A stretch of 20,764 nt of DNA from CAZWVM01 sp964637705. GTDB taxonomy: Bacteria > UBA8481. How positions within the stretch are numbered: position 1 is the first letter of the stretch; every line of letters starts with the position of its first letter. Location of the stretch: NCBI GenBank assembly GCA_964637705.1, contig CAZWVM010000049.1, forward strand, positions 1 to 20,764. The letters run 5' to 3'. The translations under genes and the position numbers were made by a program. The notes under the pieces are model-generated. The model had not been told where the DNA came from and did no database searches. It worked only from the letters and a program-made list of their open reading frames with translations. Below are positions 19,201 through 20,764 of the stretch, in pieces.

Positions 19201-19795
19201 GAAGGTCGCCGACACGAGCGTCTGGGACTATGTCGGGTCCGTCTCAACCGGCGAAACCGGACTCGTCGATTCCGGACTCACCTCGACCACCTACTTCTTC
19301 AAGGTCACGACCTATGACGATCTGAGCCCCTACTTCAACCAGTCCTTCTACTCCGACTCCACCGCGACCTGCTCGATCGGTAACGCCTCGATGGCGCTCA
19401 CCAAGACGATTCGGACCGTGACACTCGGCGGTTCGCCCTCGCGGCCCCTGCCCGGCTCCACGGTCGAGTTCGAGCTGACCTATTGGAACATCGGGCTCGG
19501 CGCGTCCGACACGGTCATCATCCGCGACTCGATCCCGGTCGGGACGACCTTCTCGACCGCTTCGCGCATGACCGTGGATCTCGGGGCCTCCGCGACCTTC
19601 CACGACACGTTGACCGTCAACGGATGGGTCTTCCAGTATGCGACCATCGCCTCGCCGGACCAGAACGACACATCGGCCGATTACACGATCGGATTCCCCG
19701 CGGATCCGACGACGGTTCGCTGGGTCCGGTGGATGCGAAGAACGGTGGCGGCGGGCCAGACGGCGACGATCCGCTTCCGGGTGATTCTCGAGTGA
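1082..19795 (+). CDS. Giant secreted mosaic protein: Ig/FN3/lamin-tail half plus four beta-helix-FN3 modules
   Basis: One unbroken frame of 6,237 codons, GTG to TGA. Domain order: signal peptide (1-51); unassigned beta-rich domain (about 55-193); invasin-type Ig (194-290); CBM9/DOMON-like region (291-681); FN3-like pair (864-1070); lamin-tail 1 (1080-1257); Ig (1271-1385); FN3-like (1390-1482); Ig (1486-1591); lamin-tail 2 (1594-1767); ETG-type Ig-like (1782-1906); Ig (1908-2004); lamin-tail 3 (2009-2163); Ig (2177-2271); four beta-helix-FN3 modules (2272, 3154, 4092, 4841 to 6103); DUF11-like end (6104-6237). All are extracellular folds. I see no catalytic signature, transmembrane anchor, LPXTG, SLH or type IX sorting domain. 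Surface adhesin or fibre is an inference from architecture; an NosD- or polysaccharide-lyase-like activity in the helices cannot be excluded. The downstream gene overlaps its stop, so the two form an operon. The frame stays open with coherent domains throughout, which argues against a pseudogene. Confidence 0.95.
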   Translation: MTGPAKNERLGKGILRPVAPSIPGSDAAYRRLISGIFLSLMLLMISVPALAAANDGNVEEDGLVHFPEFQWQPGIYYRNAHISTPDIDDNDTPYFYVACWANDITGAQFNTSANGWSPYLMNFDVDSGYKSYWRTADGIVEIQNMNPGDRVSYDFRVWDGADDWWLGSDGTETGYRAVSDYGMSDPWSFTIEGIMATPATALADSSSAVTIKVCVTNNGQPVSGEVVTLSFTSGPGAFKSNNNRTITSATNSNGITEVLVWSGYAGNAVVKANSTNLANCSDTEVTVSFSTFLTDGYDTDFPGHSRGMGNNESRVVDGAFVWKDAEGDGRPDAEINGALAAAGTSIDNFDIREMRVAASSDSFRVLMAFKNNNLGVNPYVFIAIDTNVTRDTSSAVTGPGPGPASSVADYGNWWFPANAQTGTRHLGVANANNRGERSQLDKTGTSDGYLPNRWGIDGSNIDGPIAGDSTATSNWDRGVTTNRRDNSAGGTNQPRQINWDYNHNTNELYVGITDFNNGGGVPNGGDHYIFIADETSTVNNTWPAAAWNKAGRVMSFDWFFAREGSGNPASRYCEARGKNWDSTYAQGSGGGTYWNLNDALYDFDNRPITYVSCGNPSIPLEGIVDLDEAMRDTWIKNGDIYVAAASYGTNNGDGNWDGVPDDYWDNNVLEDTRVQKVVLENSSLSSDEQVCEWERCIAFNPTDPGGGRSSTLLFRAPGGRSLGHRSSELGRSYMNTTNADSFEYDISWRNLLGDVNAGSGTGPRPPFTLRLTVGIGWAATGGSDEFDTYRYTRVLRSSGTDAWANTSGFLDVISNAASTSAELSDSDIDYFIDIDFNQDGRVNTTPDTPTNRGITQTGDATVKGPNSIINDLTPTFTWSWNDTDGVLSIKYPAWQVQIDDDPNFGSPAQTQYTQDSSTSWTSPALASGNLYYWRVRTRDDFGWGPWSASTGADSFPFRTNQTPTVPTNLKVNDQVNPTALPNNSSIKFSWTFNDPDPGDAQDGYIVEIYKNRTTLHYAFAESRTFGYVYYPDTAPGLEGGITYYWRVRTQDQNDAVSVFSDSTATTFMIEFDSTSAVRNLVIAEVGQNGTTGDYVMIYNPSDTIASLKGMSLQRWSATLGTTFRKQVYGYRDTIPAYSYFLVASGGGVAGFDTTFVDSSLVTGAAMALALVRNGDDLVTGDTDRIDAVSFGGPEGEGAALGNLTTNGWSAIRCATQSSATQTLASLCNDSDLRWAGHSVDANNNATDFVGVSALPGGQRPRGRSSGPSRIKLALTATPAAYIETGVPFTLRITARDANDTVVSPNASMSLMDSPRISLTAGSLNPSAVRDTFNTFSGSNPMNGIVEDSFTYTGALGQVVITADTTFGMDSTGLGAIRGSCTLIVQTAVPPTKPVLSYPLQGYSVPNPLTISWAASTDSTPPVRYRVQVSRSDTFGWLAADTFTYATSQAMGDLSVPDSWYVRVVAYDPGGNSDTSTAVNFRAVYAVTKFDLSESDPQLLVQSRAVRRGQAFNLRIIARDASGNKVTTFQDTVTLTIGRGTILPATVKFWHANAGETTCSVTISGAAAVGRDTLQVESGTLICTIYVVPLSDNRLVINEVLPVDINTPGGDDKDEWVEIHNRSRADVSTNGWVLSDGEDDINLPNVTIPSGKYMVVHTNETGPNDTDFGDTDGAAHIFPFTTVTNRLSATDDLRLYASTTLDSSTIASYMAFTNGASWGGQLDADAVGAGVWVNDQTVDVGTDATGLQGRPIFRPLNGVDTYLTVSDWMVQSAAETYVMTEGCTNLINDTSLTGVTIKMRSANGSFDTVAVGETVLISLRATGGGNAAVRNVATVRVWSLFDTQGIVVTLLETDNDENVFTQEIRIVSKDDSVSLDGHRWLEASLNDSITAQWVKGGETTVAAVPAPLAGFSLSAPTSISNGFSFALTITAVTRTGTRKEDYTGTVNLTVAIGSIAPLSTTFAASDSGQKTVAVTVTGATVGTTDTILATEASTGETGRVVVNVVAAPSVVINEIMPLPAGTNWDGDGTPDINRDEWMEIFNRTDSGVNLIGWKLGATGTSKVTLSGTLDTRGFAVVYRRGSGSALIQFFDSAGVYQRGWTCTSGAMGPLNNGGDRVFLLNAAGDTIDDVTYASMSAYPDSTYARAWDGAGVWRYPVRATPGDSPTLPADQRDSNPNMRFRIDLPATAKLDESRTLYVVAVDARNETVTNFTQSGVLVRASGGPTINIASIDFTAGICSTSIRFQTVNGVVALTVRHDTTTVGYKEVAVSDAWYINDGTYDGNDSFCGAVGNDANHGRTPSKPKLTIAAVLPLLSSNETVFIDAGTFSHADSIWITKDGVTFQGRDSSLTIIDFEDSTQDRSIKTHGGYDQLIVKDLTLFDGRYGVWIQGGDTCRVERVTAKHMAQHGFYIEPNGGDVPESNLVLNCHFWKVGNGVMHNSTVRRNTYLNVRTETATGQGFDIVGASETNVFHGCAASQCATGFRIGNTSYGNQLQSCTSSANTWYGYEITNAGQSFNTIAYSRAERNSNNGFHISDGADSSTFLRNVSSRNLIAGWHIHESVTLSTFTENVAESNAQTGFSIDNADFNTFTSNLSYGNGWDGFKVTNFANYNTFRADTSRQDTSYGFYVLADSNTFIDCLAESGTSTDGLKVEGGDSNLFRNCTVRGVQGAGIILVSGSERNHFQNCVVRDAKSCGFWTQTDRNTFDSCTVDSALAQGVYFDGADHCTFLNGYVVWARDNGILGVNGACTNLVRGTLVELSKFENISFATNSYGNIVESCTSQNAVFGYGIKFDQSNNNTARLNRIDSNNVGIFLWGARSCIIDTNFVTRTLNKGIQLENSCTFTVVRGNTVYGSGNDGILFANDSDSGLCSGNEVRGNGASGISVWECMGLVIQGNTFDTNTNNGIWAGGGSWSNNLRVENNRCANNKQSGISFSNVGGSQNIVVANEIDSNGDWGIYFSNTVWNAVVEKNNINQKPSATDRAIENDQGGMGLLARRNWWNRRDTAAIFTSITGGGRTLTSYTPFRLGRVDTSVGADTVAPKAPDTVAALAIGGETVQVTWAPVSSDEEGDPNPTSGAGYRVYRSLTSDTSEWILRGQVDTPTQSFVDSQLTQLTTYHYRVTCYDNNANFPNESYWSDSIASATPVDTTGANKWYVNDGTYDGNDSYCSTIGNDANRGLLPSEPKLTLGAVLPFLTDGDTVLIDAGTFTPTDTLTIAYRNSIWVLGVDSSRTIIDFGDSTQASYKSFFCTQANRVTVRDFTVKNAWIGVYYKTVDTGEIARVRATRCGEIGIILETSADSNLVTGCHADSNGNHGFYLGDGNFNLLWGNTADTNRSIGFLLTAASDSNTLQENLARDNHEGYKLEGTSIGNTFYANTSQSHSGASFVAIAGSSYNIFTSNMTVGDAGQGFYVDGGATNLLFVGNNVTSNASDGFYISDERCVLRQNVVNYVGGYAYHLNWANHCTLDTNQAIHPTGIGIRLVDADTNILRWNAVHQAQSDGIKIEWSDYNLIENCTTYMTKSAGYVCGGSAIMNHFKTCTGTQDTIGFYADAFGTNNYERIYLDDPKGNGFMVLAEGDTFTRCTVNGADNRGFYLLNQARRNLFETNHVIASASTGFDATENSDSNVFRWNRVSTSVGAIGFQCDNSDGNRFEYNYAENTAGDGFKCANGADSNSFFCDSSYNASLSGFATLLSSINNLFTSCTAVAPQGSAGFYLNSDSNTVLYCRSDTANGTSFLVTSANTCTVAYSTSYRAGSTGFGLATGDRNVLRGNFAAWSGGNNFNIDNGSDSNILENNYSRGAGSDGFKILDADFNVLSGNKAETSTFSGFAVMGGSYANVFSGNACTRAATSGFHIEQGGNQFYSNRASNCSAGYTLIAVSNVVLVANQADSCSGWSAQVQPGCGSLTLAKNNFLPAPGDTNCLSVNTAGVSVERNWFGTTDTAAIYGRIGGTERATADYTPFRLGAVDTAIGADTTAPRAPDTVAAVALGPSSIRVTWPSVSADEEADGFATAATGYRVYGSPTADTTQWILRGSVPVGTHSYDDSGLTSATTYYYRVTSYDNASPFENQSFYSDSIASALTTADTNGPNEWYLNDTATTADSFTFAIGDDANNGLTRWTPKKTYASLRPFLTAGDTVNIDAGTYTESFVVETSSIFLRGNSESRPQIRPAAPSETALLVRNMSWLYATHLNIESAYVGIDLTKADSACILHCIVSSADQAAIVIAGGSQNDSVADNLLHRSFADLVVVAGTGTLNNRVDSNVVQYAARYGFSCLADSNQFSRNVVRSCDSSGVWVSGDSNLITGDSIADNKRSGVSLLTTANDNLVFDCFVDSNVGNGIEVAFLAHRNRIDSNTVMRSESHGIRIAGDSTLARNNDLDTNRGGILIDRGDTCWLEGNWVHNTYSASNYGISLTNVSDSNTIYNNVIDRAAGYSLVIAASKYNVIDSNVITNGSDYGIFHSSRWCHYVNNLVSAASNAGMYFSSSADSSWVIGNTFINTGGAGLGINLAFGTNNTIARNVFDGNAGHHIQIDGDSNFVDSNTLRNGLGYGIYVRYRRNTFVNNSVESTGMSAFFSSGGDTNLVVGNTFRFAGAGAHGIELSNAHFNEFRNNRTESNANHGISLTNSRLNLFTQNQSSGNGGYAVRIAGTSALDTFQKNVLLGGTTRPDSGVLNASASTLDFMRNWWDTRDTSAIARRVVNTGGGSVSWTPFRLGAVDTDAGDDTVAPEAPDTVTAMSLGPSSIRVQWTPMTTDEEPDPNATNLSGYRIYIAPTADTSWWQLKADVGSGTTSWDDSGLTAATTYYYRVTSYDNASPFENQSFYSDSIASATTTNDSTGPNVWYINDATYDGSDSYTSAVGNDGNNGLTPATPKLTLGAVLPLLTRNDTVYIDAGTFNPTETAIIETYVYITGVDSYLTIIDFGDSTQASCRSFLVRNDSWATLTRFAVQNAWAGIRLVNSDTCLVESVAVSYCRDAGIELNGGSDSNRINFCHVQRVANGATDSSAGILVTGTSRQNEVSNFVLEFNQIGVLILARSDTTLVRNGRIESSVLYGAQSGTTTVACYGVIFRNLVFDSAARFNSSPSTVWASRGLYIPWSVRMLIDSCAFLNLPNRALDISGQYDTVMNCSFYRIGEGIVTAWTYSYAMNCRIESTTFANFNSAGAYFTGNFDTYLDIRCDTMAEDGITLSSVNNNYIGSCTVVVAKDGFSLGGNGNNGSGLYASRTSQSGIYISTLNSTYRLTDCYTETNSGTGFSIYNSPSTYVDSCSSRCDSYGFSMNGGNVRWSTSIDATYDAFTLTGEGGANLVTGCTAVNPGSRGYYLVKVNPGTLSNSVCTGGVPGAVHFYFFQLFGSGADYANVNNCTSYYAPSHAFYATNASTETLYIDSNAIFGPGGRGIYLSGNNPNCRITNNRISRAGSIGIEIGTGSYNCYLQGNTVETSAADTSISINGSDSVRIVDCVSIDDTTGIAFVNGSDTGLARNNIIYRPKRYGVLVGPNCPNAILDSNTVAGSLLWGFFIAADSHTVVSNVLDSSKWQGMYFFFADTNYIAGNTVRNSWNGSYGFTIDGGYNNLIYNNVVDSSSSYGIYLQSTGSNNRVDSNDIKNGLSYGFYASSSQDSLTITNNLIRDNKGIGLILIGSDSGYIAGNRITNSWSAAYGLYLAGTVNNLVYNNIIDSVSSYGIRVEATGDRNVIDSNTVTNGLSDGINVTADSNVFTGNYVYHVRGDGLYLNNADTNHFNGNRFGFGGNNTEGIYLSNSQFNSFFNNRTDSFGRRGVYLNATSINNLFDSNLIEDHRGPGIHAIGDSNAYTRNTVRNNQGYGLHLAASDTNLVFANTLDSNVQANLFADSAYGNRIESNAVVRGLAVGAWIDGCSTSIVRGNLFSSNASHGVRLESSVNVLIHQNHFVDNAGYGLRILPTCAADTLWKNNLEGSAANPDSSLWNTSTSPLDARRNWWGTRDTTVIARRAVNTGGAALTHTPFRLSMIDTSASDTVAPSAPDSISARALTDTAARIEWSTPATDEEADDFATALTGFRVWRSKVADTSVWDYVGSVSTGETGLVDSGLTSTTYFFKVTTYDDLSPYFNQSFYSDSTATCSIGNASMALTKTIRTVTLGGSPSRPLPGSTVEFELTYWNIGLGASDTVIIRDSIPVGTTFSTASRMTVDLGASATFHDTLTVNGWVFQYATIASPDQNDTSADYTIGFPADPTTVRWVRWMRRTVAAGQTATIRFRVILE
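1661..1951 (+). other. Invasin/intimin-type (Big_1-like) Ig domain
   Basis: Residues 194-290 follow the usual pattern: ATPATALADSSSAVTIKVCV opens, then NGQPVSGEVVTLS, a gain-of-strand segment GPGAFKS, the turn TNSNGITEVLV and a closing TEVTVSF strand. The phrase G-x-P-V-x-G-x-x-V followed by T-N-x-x-G-x-x is typical of bacterial Ig-like group 1 domains in surface proteins. It probably works as a spacer. Confidence 0.65.
1952..3124 (+). other. CBM9/DOMON-like beta-sandwich region
   Basis: Residues 291-681 begin with a DGYDTDFPG lead-in. They contain paired strands of the type D-x-R-E-M-R-V-A...F-R-V-L-M-A-F and NTNELYVGITDF...GGDHYIFIAD, the latter resembling the core of CBM9/DOMON or glucodextranase-type binding domains. 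The region is rich in Asn, Asp, Gly and Trp and contains a GPGPGP run from residue 398. A ligand-binding role is an inference from a weak resemblance, so treat the family as tentative. Confidence 0.35.
2272..2291 (+). repeat. In-frame GGGCCC hexamer tandem (three units plus GG)
   Basis: Three perfect GGGCCC units run in tandem and encode the Gly-Pro run at residues 398-403. Each unit is self-complementary and a multiple of three, so slippage would change length without breaking the frame. Confidence 0.85.
3671..4291 (+). other. Two FN3-like domains in tandem
   Basis: Residues 864-960 and 961-1070 share a plan. A proline-rich opening is followed by a TFTWSW / IKFSWTF strand with acidic D-x-D-G turns, then the phrase YYWRVRTRD / YYWRVRTQD near the end. 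The YYWRVR strand is characteristic of bacterial FN3-like repeats, often found next to beta-helix and lamin-tail domains. They are probably spacers. Confidence 0.6.
4319..4852 (+). other. Lamin-tail domain 1 (divergent)
   Basis: Residues 1080-1257. LVIAEVGQNG and DYVMIYNPSD correspond to the I-x-E-V ... E-W-V/I-E-I-x-N core of lamin-tail domains. They are followed by LKGMSLQRW (the G-W-x-L strand, modified) and a YFLVASG strand. The usual Glu-Trp pair is replaced by Asp-Tyr, so this is the most divergent of the three copies. It is followed directly by the first of four related Ig-like repeats. Confidence 0.6.
4892..5236 (+). repeat. Ig-like repeat copy 1
   Basis: Residues 1271-1385 open with KLALTATPAA and contain the marker strand FTLRITARDAND. 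Three further copies occur at residues 1486-1591 (FNLRIIARDASG), 1908-2004 (FALTITAVTRTG) and 2177-2271 (LYVVAVDARNET). Each pairs with a lamin-tail domain in the chain. Likely a structural spacer. Confidence 0.6.
5249..5527 (+). other. FN3-like domain
   Basis: Residues 1390-1482. PTKPVLSYPLQG opens, LTISWAASTD is the tryptophan-bearing B strand, YRVQVSRSDTFG the C strand, and WYVRVVAYDPGGN the F strand. It separates Ig copies 1 and 2. Confidence 0.6.
5537..5854 (+). repeat. Ig-like repeat copy 2
   Basis: Residues 1486-1591. KFDLSESDPQ opens, FNLRIIARDASGNKVTTFQD carries the ARDA marker shared with copy 1, and VTLTIGRGTI and TCSVTISGAA form later strands. It directly precedes lamin-tail domain 2. 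Confidence 0.6.
5861..6382 (+). other. Lamin-tail domain 2
   Basis: Residues 1594-1767. LVINEVLPVD, DEWVEIHNRS, TNGWVLSD, INLPNVTIPSGKYMVVHT match the lamin-tail core in order: I-N-E, the E-W-V-E-I-x-N strand, the G-W-x-L-S-D strand and the I-x-x-G-x-Y/F strand. In bacteria these domains occur in large extracellular proteins and nucleases, usually as non-catalytic attachment or structural units. Confidence 0.85.
6425..6799 (+). other. Ig-like domain of the ETG-type surface-repeat class
   Basis: Residues 1782-1906. TVAVGETVLISLRA, VATVRVWS, IVVTLLETDNDENVF and TQEIRIVSKD resemble bacterial surface repeats in which a V-T-L-x-E-T-x-x-x-x-x-F turn precedes a paired strand. Assigned by pattern only. 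Confidence 0.4.
6803..7093 (+). repeat. Ig-like repeat copy 3
   Basis: Residues 1908-2004. GFSLSAPTSISNGFSFALTI opens; GTVNLTVAIGSIAP matches the VTLTIGRGTILP strand of copy 2; KTVAVTVTGA follows. It directly precedes lamin-tail domain 3, just as copy 2 precedes lamin-tail domain 2. Confidence 0.6.
7106..7570 (+). other. Lamin-tail domain 3
   Basis: Residues 2009-2163. VVINEIMPLP, DEWMEIFNRT, NLIGWKLG, RGFAVVYRRG and ALIQFFDSAG follow the lamin-tail order, ending in a DDVTYASM strand and an RATPGDSPT tail, a common ending in bacterial copies. Among the three it is closest to copy 2. Confidence 0.85.
7610..7894 (+). repeat. Ig-like repeat copy 4
   Basis: Residues 2177-2271. MRFRIDLPAT opens, LYVVAVDARNETVTNFTQ corresponds to the ARDA strand of copies 1 and 2, and TSIRFQTVNGVVALTV forms later strands. 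It joins lamin-tail domain 3 to the first beta-helix module. Confidence 0.55.
7895..10540 (+). repeat. Composite module A: beta-helix plus FN3
   Basis: Residues 2272-3153. The entry cassette WYINDGTYDGNDS, GNDANHG, KPKLTIAAVLPLL, VFIDAGTF and TIIDFEDSTQ leads into a right-handed parallel beta-helix of rungs about 23-24 residues long. Rungs show N-x-(F/L)-x-x-(N/C) turns and a stacked aromatic after Gly (GFRIG, GYEIT, GFHIS, GWHIH, GFSID, GFKVT). The helix ends at NWWNRRDTAAI (from 2998), followed by YTPFRLGRVDT and an FN3 domain (3037-3153) with VTWAPVSSDEE, YRVYRS and YHYRVTCYD. The fold is that of NosD- and pectate-lyase-like proteins, with no catalytic site that I can identify. Confidence 0.85.
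10541..13354 (+). repeat. Composite module B: beta-helix plus FN3
   Basis: Residues 3154-4091. The entry cassette (WYVNDGTYDGNDS, PKLTLGAVLPFL, VLIDAGTF, TIIDFGDSTQAS) is closely related to those of A and D. Many DSN-containing turns and GF/GY rungs follow, with cysteines recurring at the Asn-ladder position. The cap is NWFGTTDTAAI (from 3935), with Phe replacing the second Trp, then YTPFRLGAVDT and an FN3 domain (3974-4091) with VTWPSVSADEE, YRVYGS and YYYRVTSYDNASPFENQSFY. The FN3 end is nearly identical in DNA to that of module C. Confidence 0.85.
13211..13302 (+). repeat. 92-bp FN3 patch, copy in module B
   Basis: Matches 15458-15549 at 91 of 92 bases. The single difference is T at 13229 versus G at 15476 (Ser versus Ala). 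The last 73 bases (13230-13302) are identical, including every synonymous position. The flanking parts of the same FN3 domain are visibly diverged. Confidence 0.95.
14261..15100 (+). repeat. 288-bp super-repeat array in module C
   Basis: Copies begin at 14261 (WLEGNWVHN), 14549 (WVIGNTFIN) and 14825 (LVVGNTFRF), spaced 96 and 92 codons apart. This is about four beta-helix rungs each. Shared landmarks in the first two are a GNxxxNT start, a TIYNN / TIARN turn and a DSNVITNGSDYGI / DSNTLRNGLGYGI stretch about 53 residues in. The third copy is less regular and ends at the helix cap. Confidence 0.75.
15458..15549 (+). repeat. 92-bp FN3 patch, copy in module C
   Basis: Partner of 13211-13302 (91 of 92 bases identical, 73 consecutive). 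It encodes the last strands of the FN3 domain, including YYYRVTSYDNASPFENQSFY. Confidence 0.95.
15602..19390 (+). repeat. Composite module D: beta-helix plus FN3, longest and apparently chimeric
   Basis: Residues 4841-6103. The head (WYINDATYDGSDS, PKLTLGAVLPLL, VYIDAGTFNPTE, TIIDFGDSTQAS, VQNAWAGI) matches module B. The tail (super-repeats from residue 5547, cap NWWGTRDTTVIARRAVNTGG from 5954) matches module C. Between them lies a less regular helix with many Tyr, Cys and Ser residues. TPFRL and an FN3 domain (5992-6103; IEWSTPATDEE, FRVWRS, FFKVTTYDDLSP) follow. It is about 325-515 residues longer than the other modules. Confidence 0.85.
17720..18571 (+). repeat. 288-bp super-repeat array in module D
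   Basis: Copies begin at 17720 (YIAGNTVRNSW), 18008 (YIAGNRITNSW) and 18290 (HFNGNRFGFGG), spaced 96 and 94 codons apart. Copies one and two share LIYNNVVDSSSSYGI / LVYNNIIDSVSSYGI and VDSNDIKNGLSYGF / IDSNTVTNGLSDGI. The third matches the third copy of module C (GIYLSNSQFNSFFNNRTD versus GIELSNAHFNEFRNNRTE). The array is therefore older than the separation of C and D. Confidence 0.8.
19391..19792 (+). other. C-terminal DUF11-like domain
   Basis: Residues 6104-6237. ALTKTIRTV, PLPGSTVEFELTYWNIGLG, DTVIIRDSIPVGTTF and AGQTATIRFRVILE follow the order of DUF11-type repeats (P-G-x-x-V-x-Y-x-I-x-x-x-N-x-G, then D-x-I-P-x-G, then a closing strand). It ends the protein at Glu6237 with no further tail. 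Such domains are structural in bacterial surface and sheath proteins. Confidence 0.7.
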
Positions 19796-20764
19796 CGATC
19801 CTCCGGGTGGTCGCCCTCTTCGCCGCCCTCGCGGGAGCGACGCTGCCGGCGCGCGCCTCGGCGCCCGACACCGGCCGCATCCTCTTCCAGGCGATCGGCG
19901 AGTGGGACGGCGCGGACCGGATCCACGACGGAGATCCCTCGACATCGGCCCGGGCGGAGACGTCGACCGTGCAGACGCTTCTTCTTCTCGACGAGGAGCA
20001 GATCCTGCGGGCCGTGAGGATCCACCGCCCGGAGAACGTGCGTCGCGTGACGGTCTCCTTCTCAAAGGACGTCCTCGCCTGGAGCGTCCCGGCCGTGGAG
20101 GCGCGAGAGGACGCGGCGCGTCGCGTGACGGAGATCAGTTTCGCGCCGGAGGCCTGCCGGGCGGTCATGGTGAAGATCGAGTCGGCCGGCGGTCGGGCTT
20201 CACTCGGCGAGATCGAGCTCGTCTCGGCGGATCGCAGTCGCAACGACGTCTATGCCGTGACATTCGCGGACGTCACCGAAAACGCAGCGGTGATCCGCTG
20301 GAAGACGACCCTGCCCACGAAGACATCGCTTCTCTACGGTTTCCGTCCCGACAAGCTCGACCCGCTGGGAGACCTCTCCTACGAACTCACGACCGATCAC
20401 GTCGCGCGCCTGCAGGGGCTGCTCCCCGGCATGGACTACCGGGTCTGGATCCTCATGGGGCTGGAGCGCGCGGCCGGGGCGACGGATTCCCGGCCCTTCA
20501 CCTTCCGCACGCGCGGCACGCCCTACCCGGTGGCCTACAACCCCGCCGTCACGCTCGGCCGGGACACGATCATGGTCCATTGCCAGAGCAACATTCCGTC
20601 GCGCGCCAGCCTCCTCTGGCGGATCGCGGGCACGTCCGCCGAACGCGAGGTCGGCGCCGAGCCGGCGGGCCGCTTCACGCTCGACCACTCCCTTCCCGTC
20701 GAGGGCCTTCGCCCCCGCACGACCTACGAATACCAGATCCTCACGCGGGACTCCTCGGGGCGCG
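19792..20764 (+). CDS. Secreted discoidin-like/FN3 protein, partial (C-terminus beyond right edge)
   Basis: The GTG at 19792 overlaps the TGA of the giant gene in a GTGA junction. The frame is open to the right edge (324 codons). Residues 1-23 form a signal peptide (MTILRVVALFAALAGATLPA then RAS). Residues 25-147 resemble an F5/8 type C (discoidin-like) sandwich: RIHDGDPSTSAR matches the I-x-D-G-D-x-x-T strand, followed by VRIHRPENVRRVTVSFS and a SLGEIELVS ending. Two FN3-like domains of the purple-acid-phosphatase N-terminal style follow (152-241, with AVIRWKTTLPTKTSLLYG and YRVWILM; 245 onward, with ASLLWRIAG and TYEYQILTRDSSG). No Shine-Dalgarno site precedes it, so translation probably depends on ribosomes finishing the giant gene. 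Function unknown. It may bind glycans or protein partners at the surface, or carry a catalytic or anchoring domain beyond the window. Confidence 0.85.
   Translation, partial: MTILRVVALFAALAGATLPARASAPDTGRILFQAIGEWDGADRIHDGDPSTSARAETSTVQTLLLLDEEQILRAVRIHRPENVRRVTVSFSKDVLAWSVPAVEAREDAARRVTEISFAPEACRAVMVKIESAGGRASLGEIELVSADRSRNDVYAVTFADVTENAAVIRWKTTLPTKTSLLYGFRPDKLDPLGDLSYELTTDHVARLQGLLPGMDYRVWILMGLERAAGATDSRPFTFRTRGTPYPVAYNPAVTLGRDTIMVHCQSNIPSRASLLWRIAGTSAEREVGAEPAGRFTLDHSLPVEGLRPRTTYEYQILTRDSSGR

Overview
The window looks like a chromosomal fragment from an uncultured Gram-negative bacterium. Coding DNA is GC-rich (about 60% in a line I counted). GTG starts are used, and signal peptides precede secreted proteins built from Ig-like, FN3, lamin-tail and right-handed beta-helix modules. 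The helix entry segment (a WY-ND...GNDANNG-type lead-in followed by an IDAGT(F/Y) motif) is of a kind common in extracellular beta-helix proteins of the Bacteroidetes/FCB world and of high-GC candidate phyla. I cannot name the phylum.

Layout: (1) 1-771, minus strand: the N-terminal 257 codons of a polytopic membrane protein that runs off the left edge. (2) 772-1081: a divergent, AT-rich intergenic region (about 37% GC over 841-1080 by hand count) with a plausible sigma70-like promoter, a 10-bp perfect dyad and a Shine-Dalgarno-like site. (3) 1082-19795, plus strand: one uninterrupted 6,237-codon gene for a giant secreted mosaic protein, filling about 90% of the window. (4) 19792-20764, plus strand: the start of a second secreted protein (discoidin-like plus FN3-like domains). 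Its GTG start overlaps the stop of the giant gene, and it runs off the right edge.

The giant protein has two halves. Residues 1-2271 hold a signal peptide, an unassigned beta-rich domain, an invasin-type Ig domain, a CBM9/DOMON-like region, several FN3-like domains, and three lamin-tail domains interleaved with four copies of one Ig-like repeat. Residues 2272-6103 are four composite modules. Each has a conserved entry cassette, a right-handed parallel beta-helix of about 23-24-residue rungs, an NW(W/F) cap, a TPFRL linker and one FN3 domain. A DUF11-like domain ends the protein. The four modules are clearly paralogous, but different parts of them group differently, and one FN3 patch is almost identical at DNA level. 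This suggests internal duplication and recombination.

The two plus-strand genes are probably co-transcribed and translationally coupled, and both products are exported. A surface fibre, adhesin or envelope role is the most natural inference. No catalytic residues are evident and the export or anchoring route is not visible. I saw no RNA gene, CRISPR array, insertion sequence or origin.
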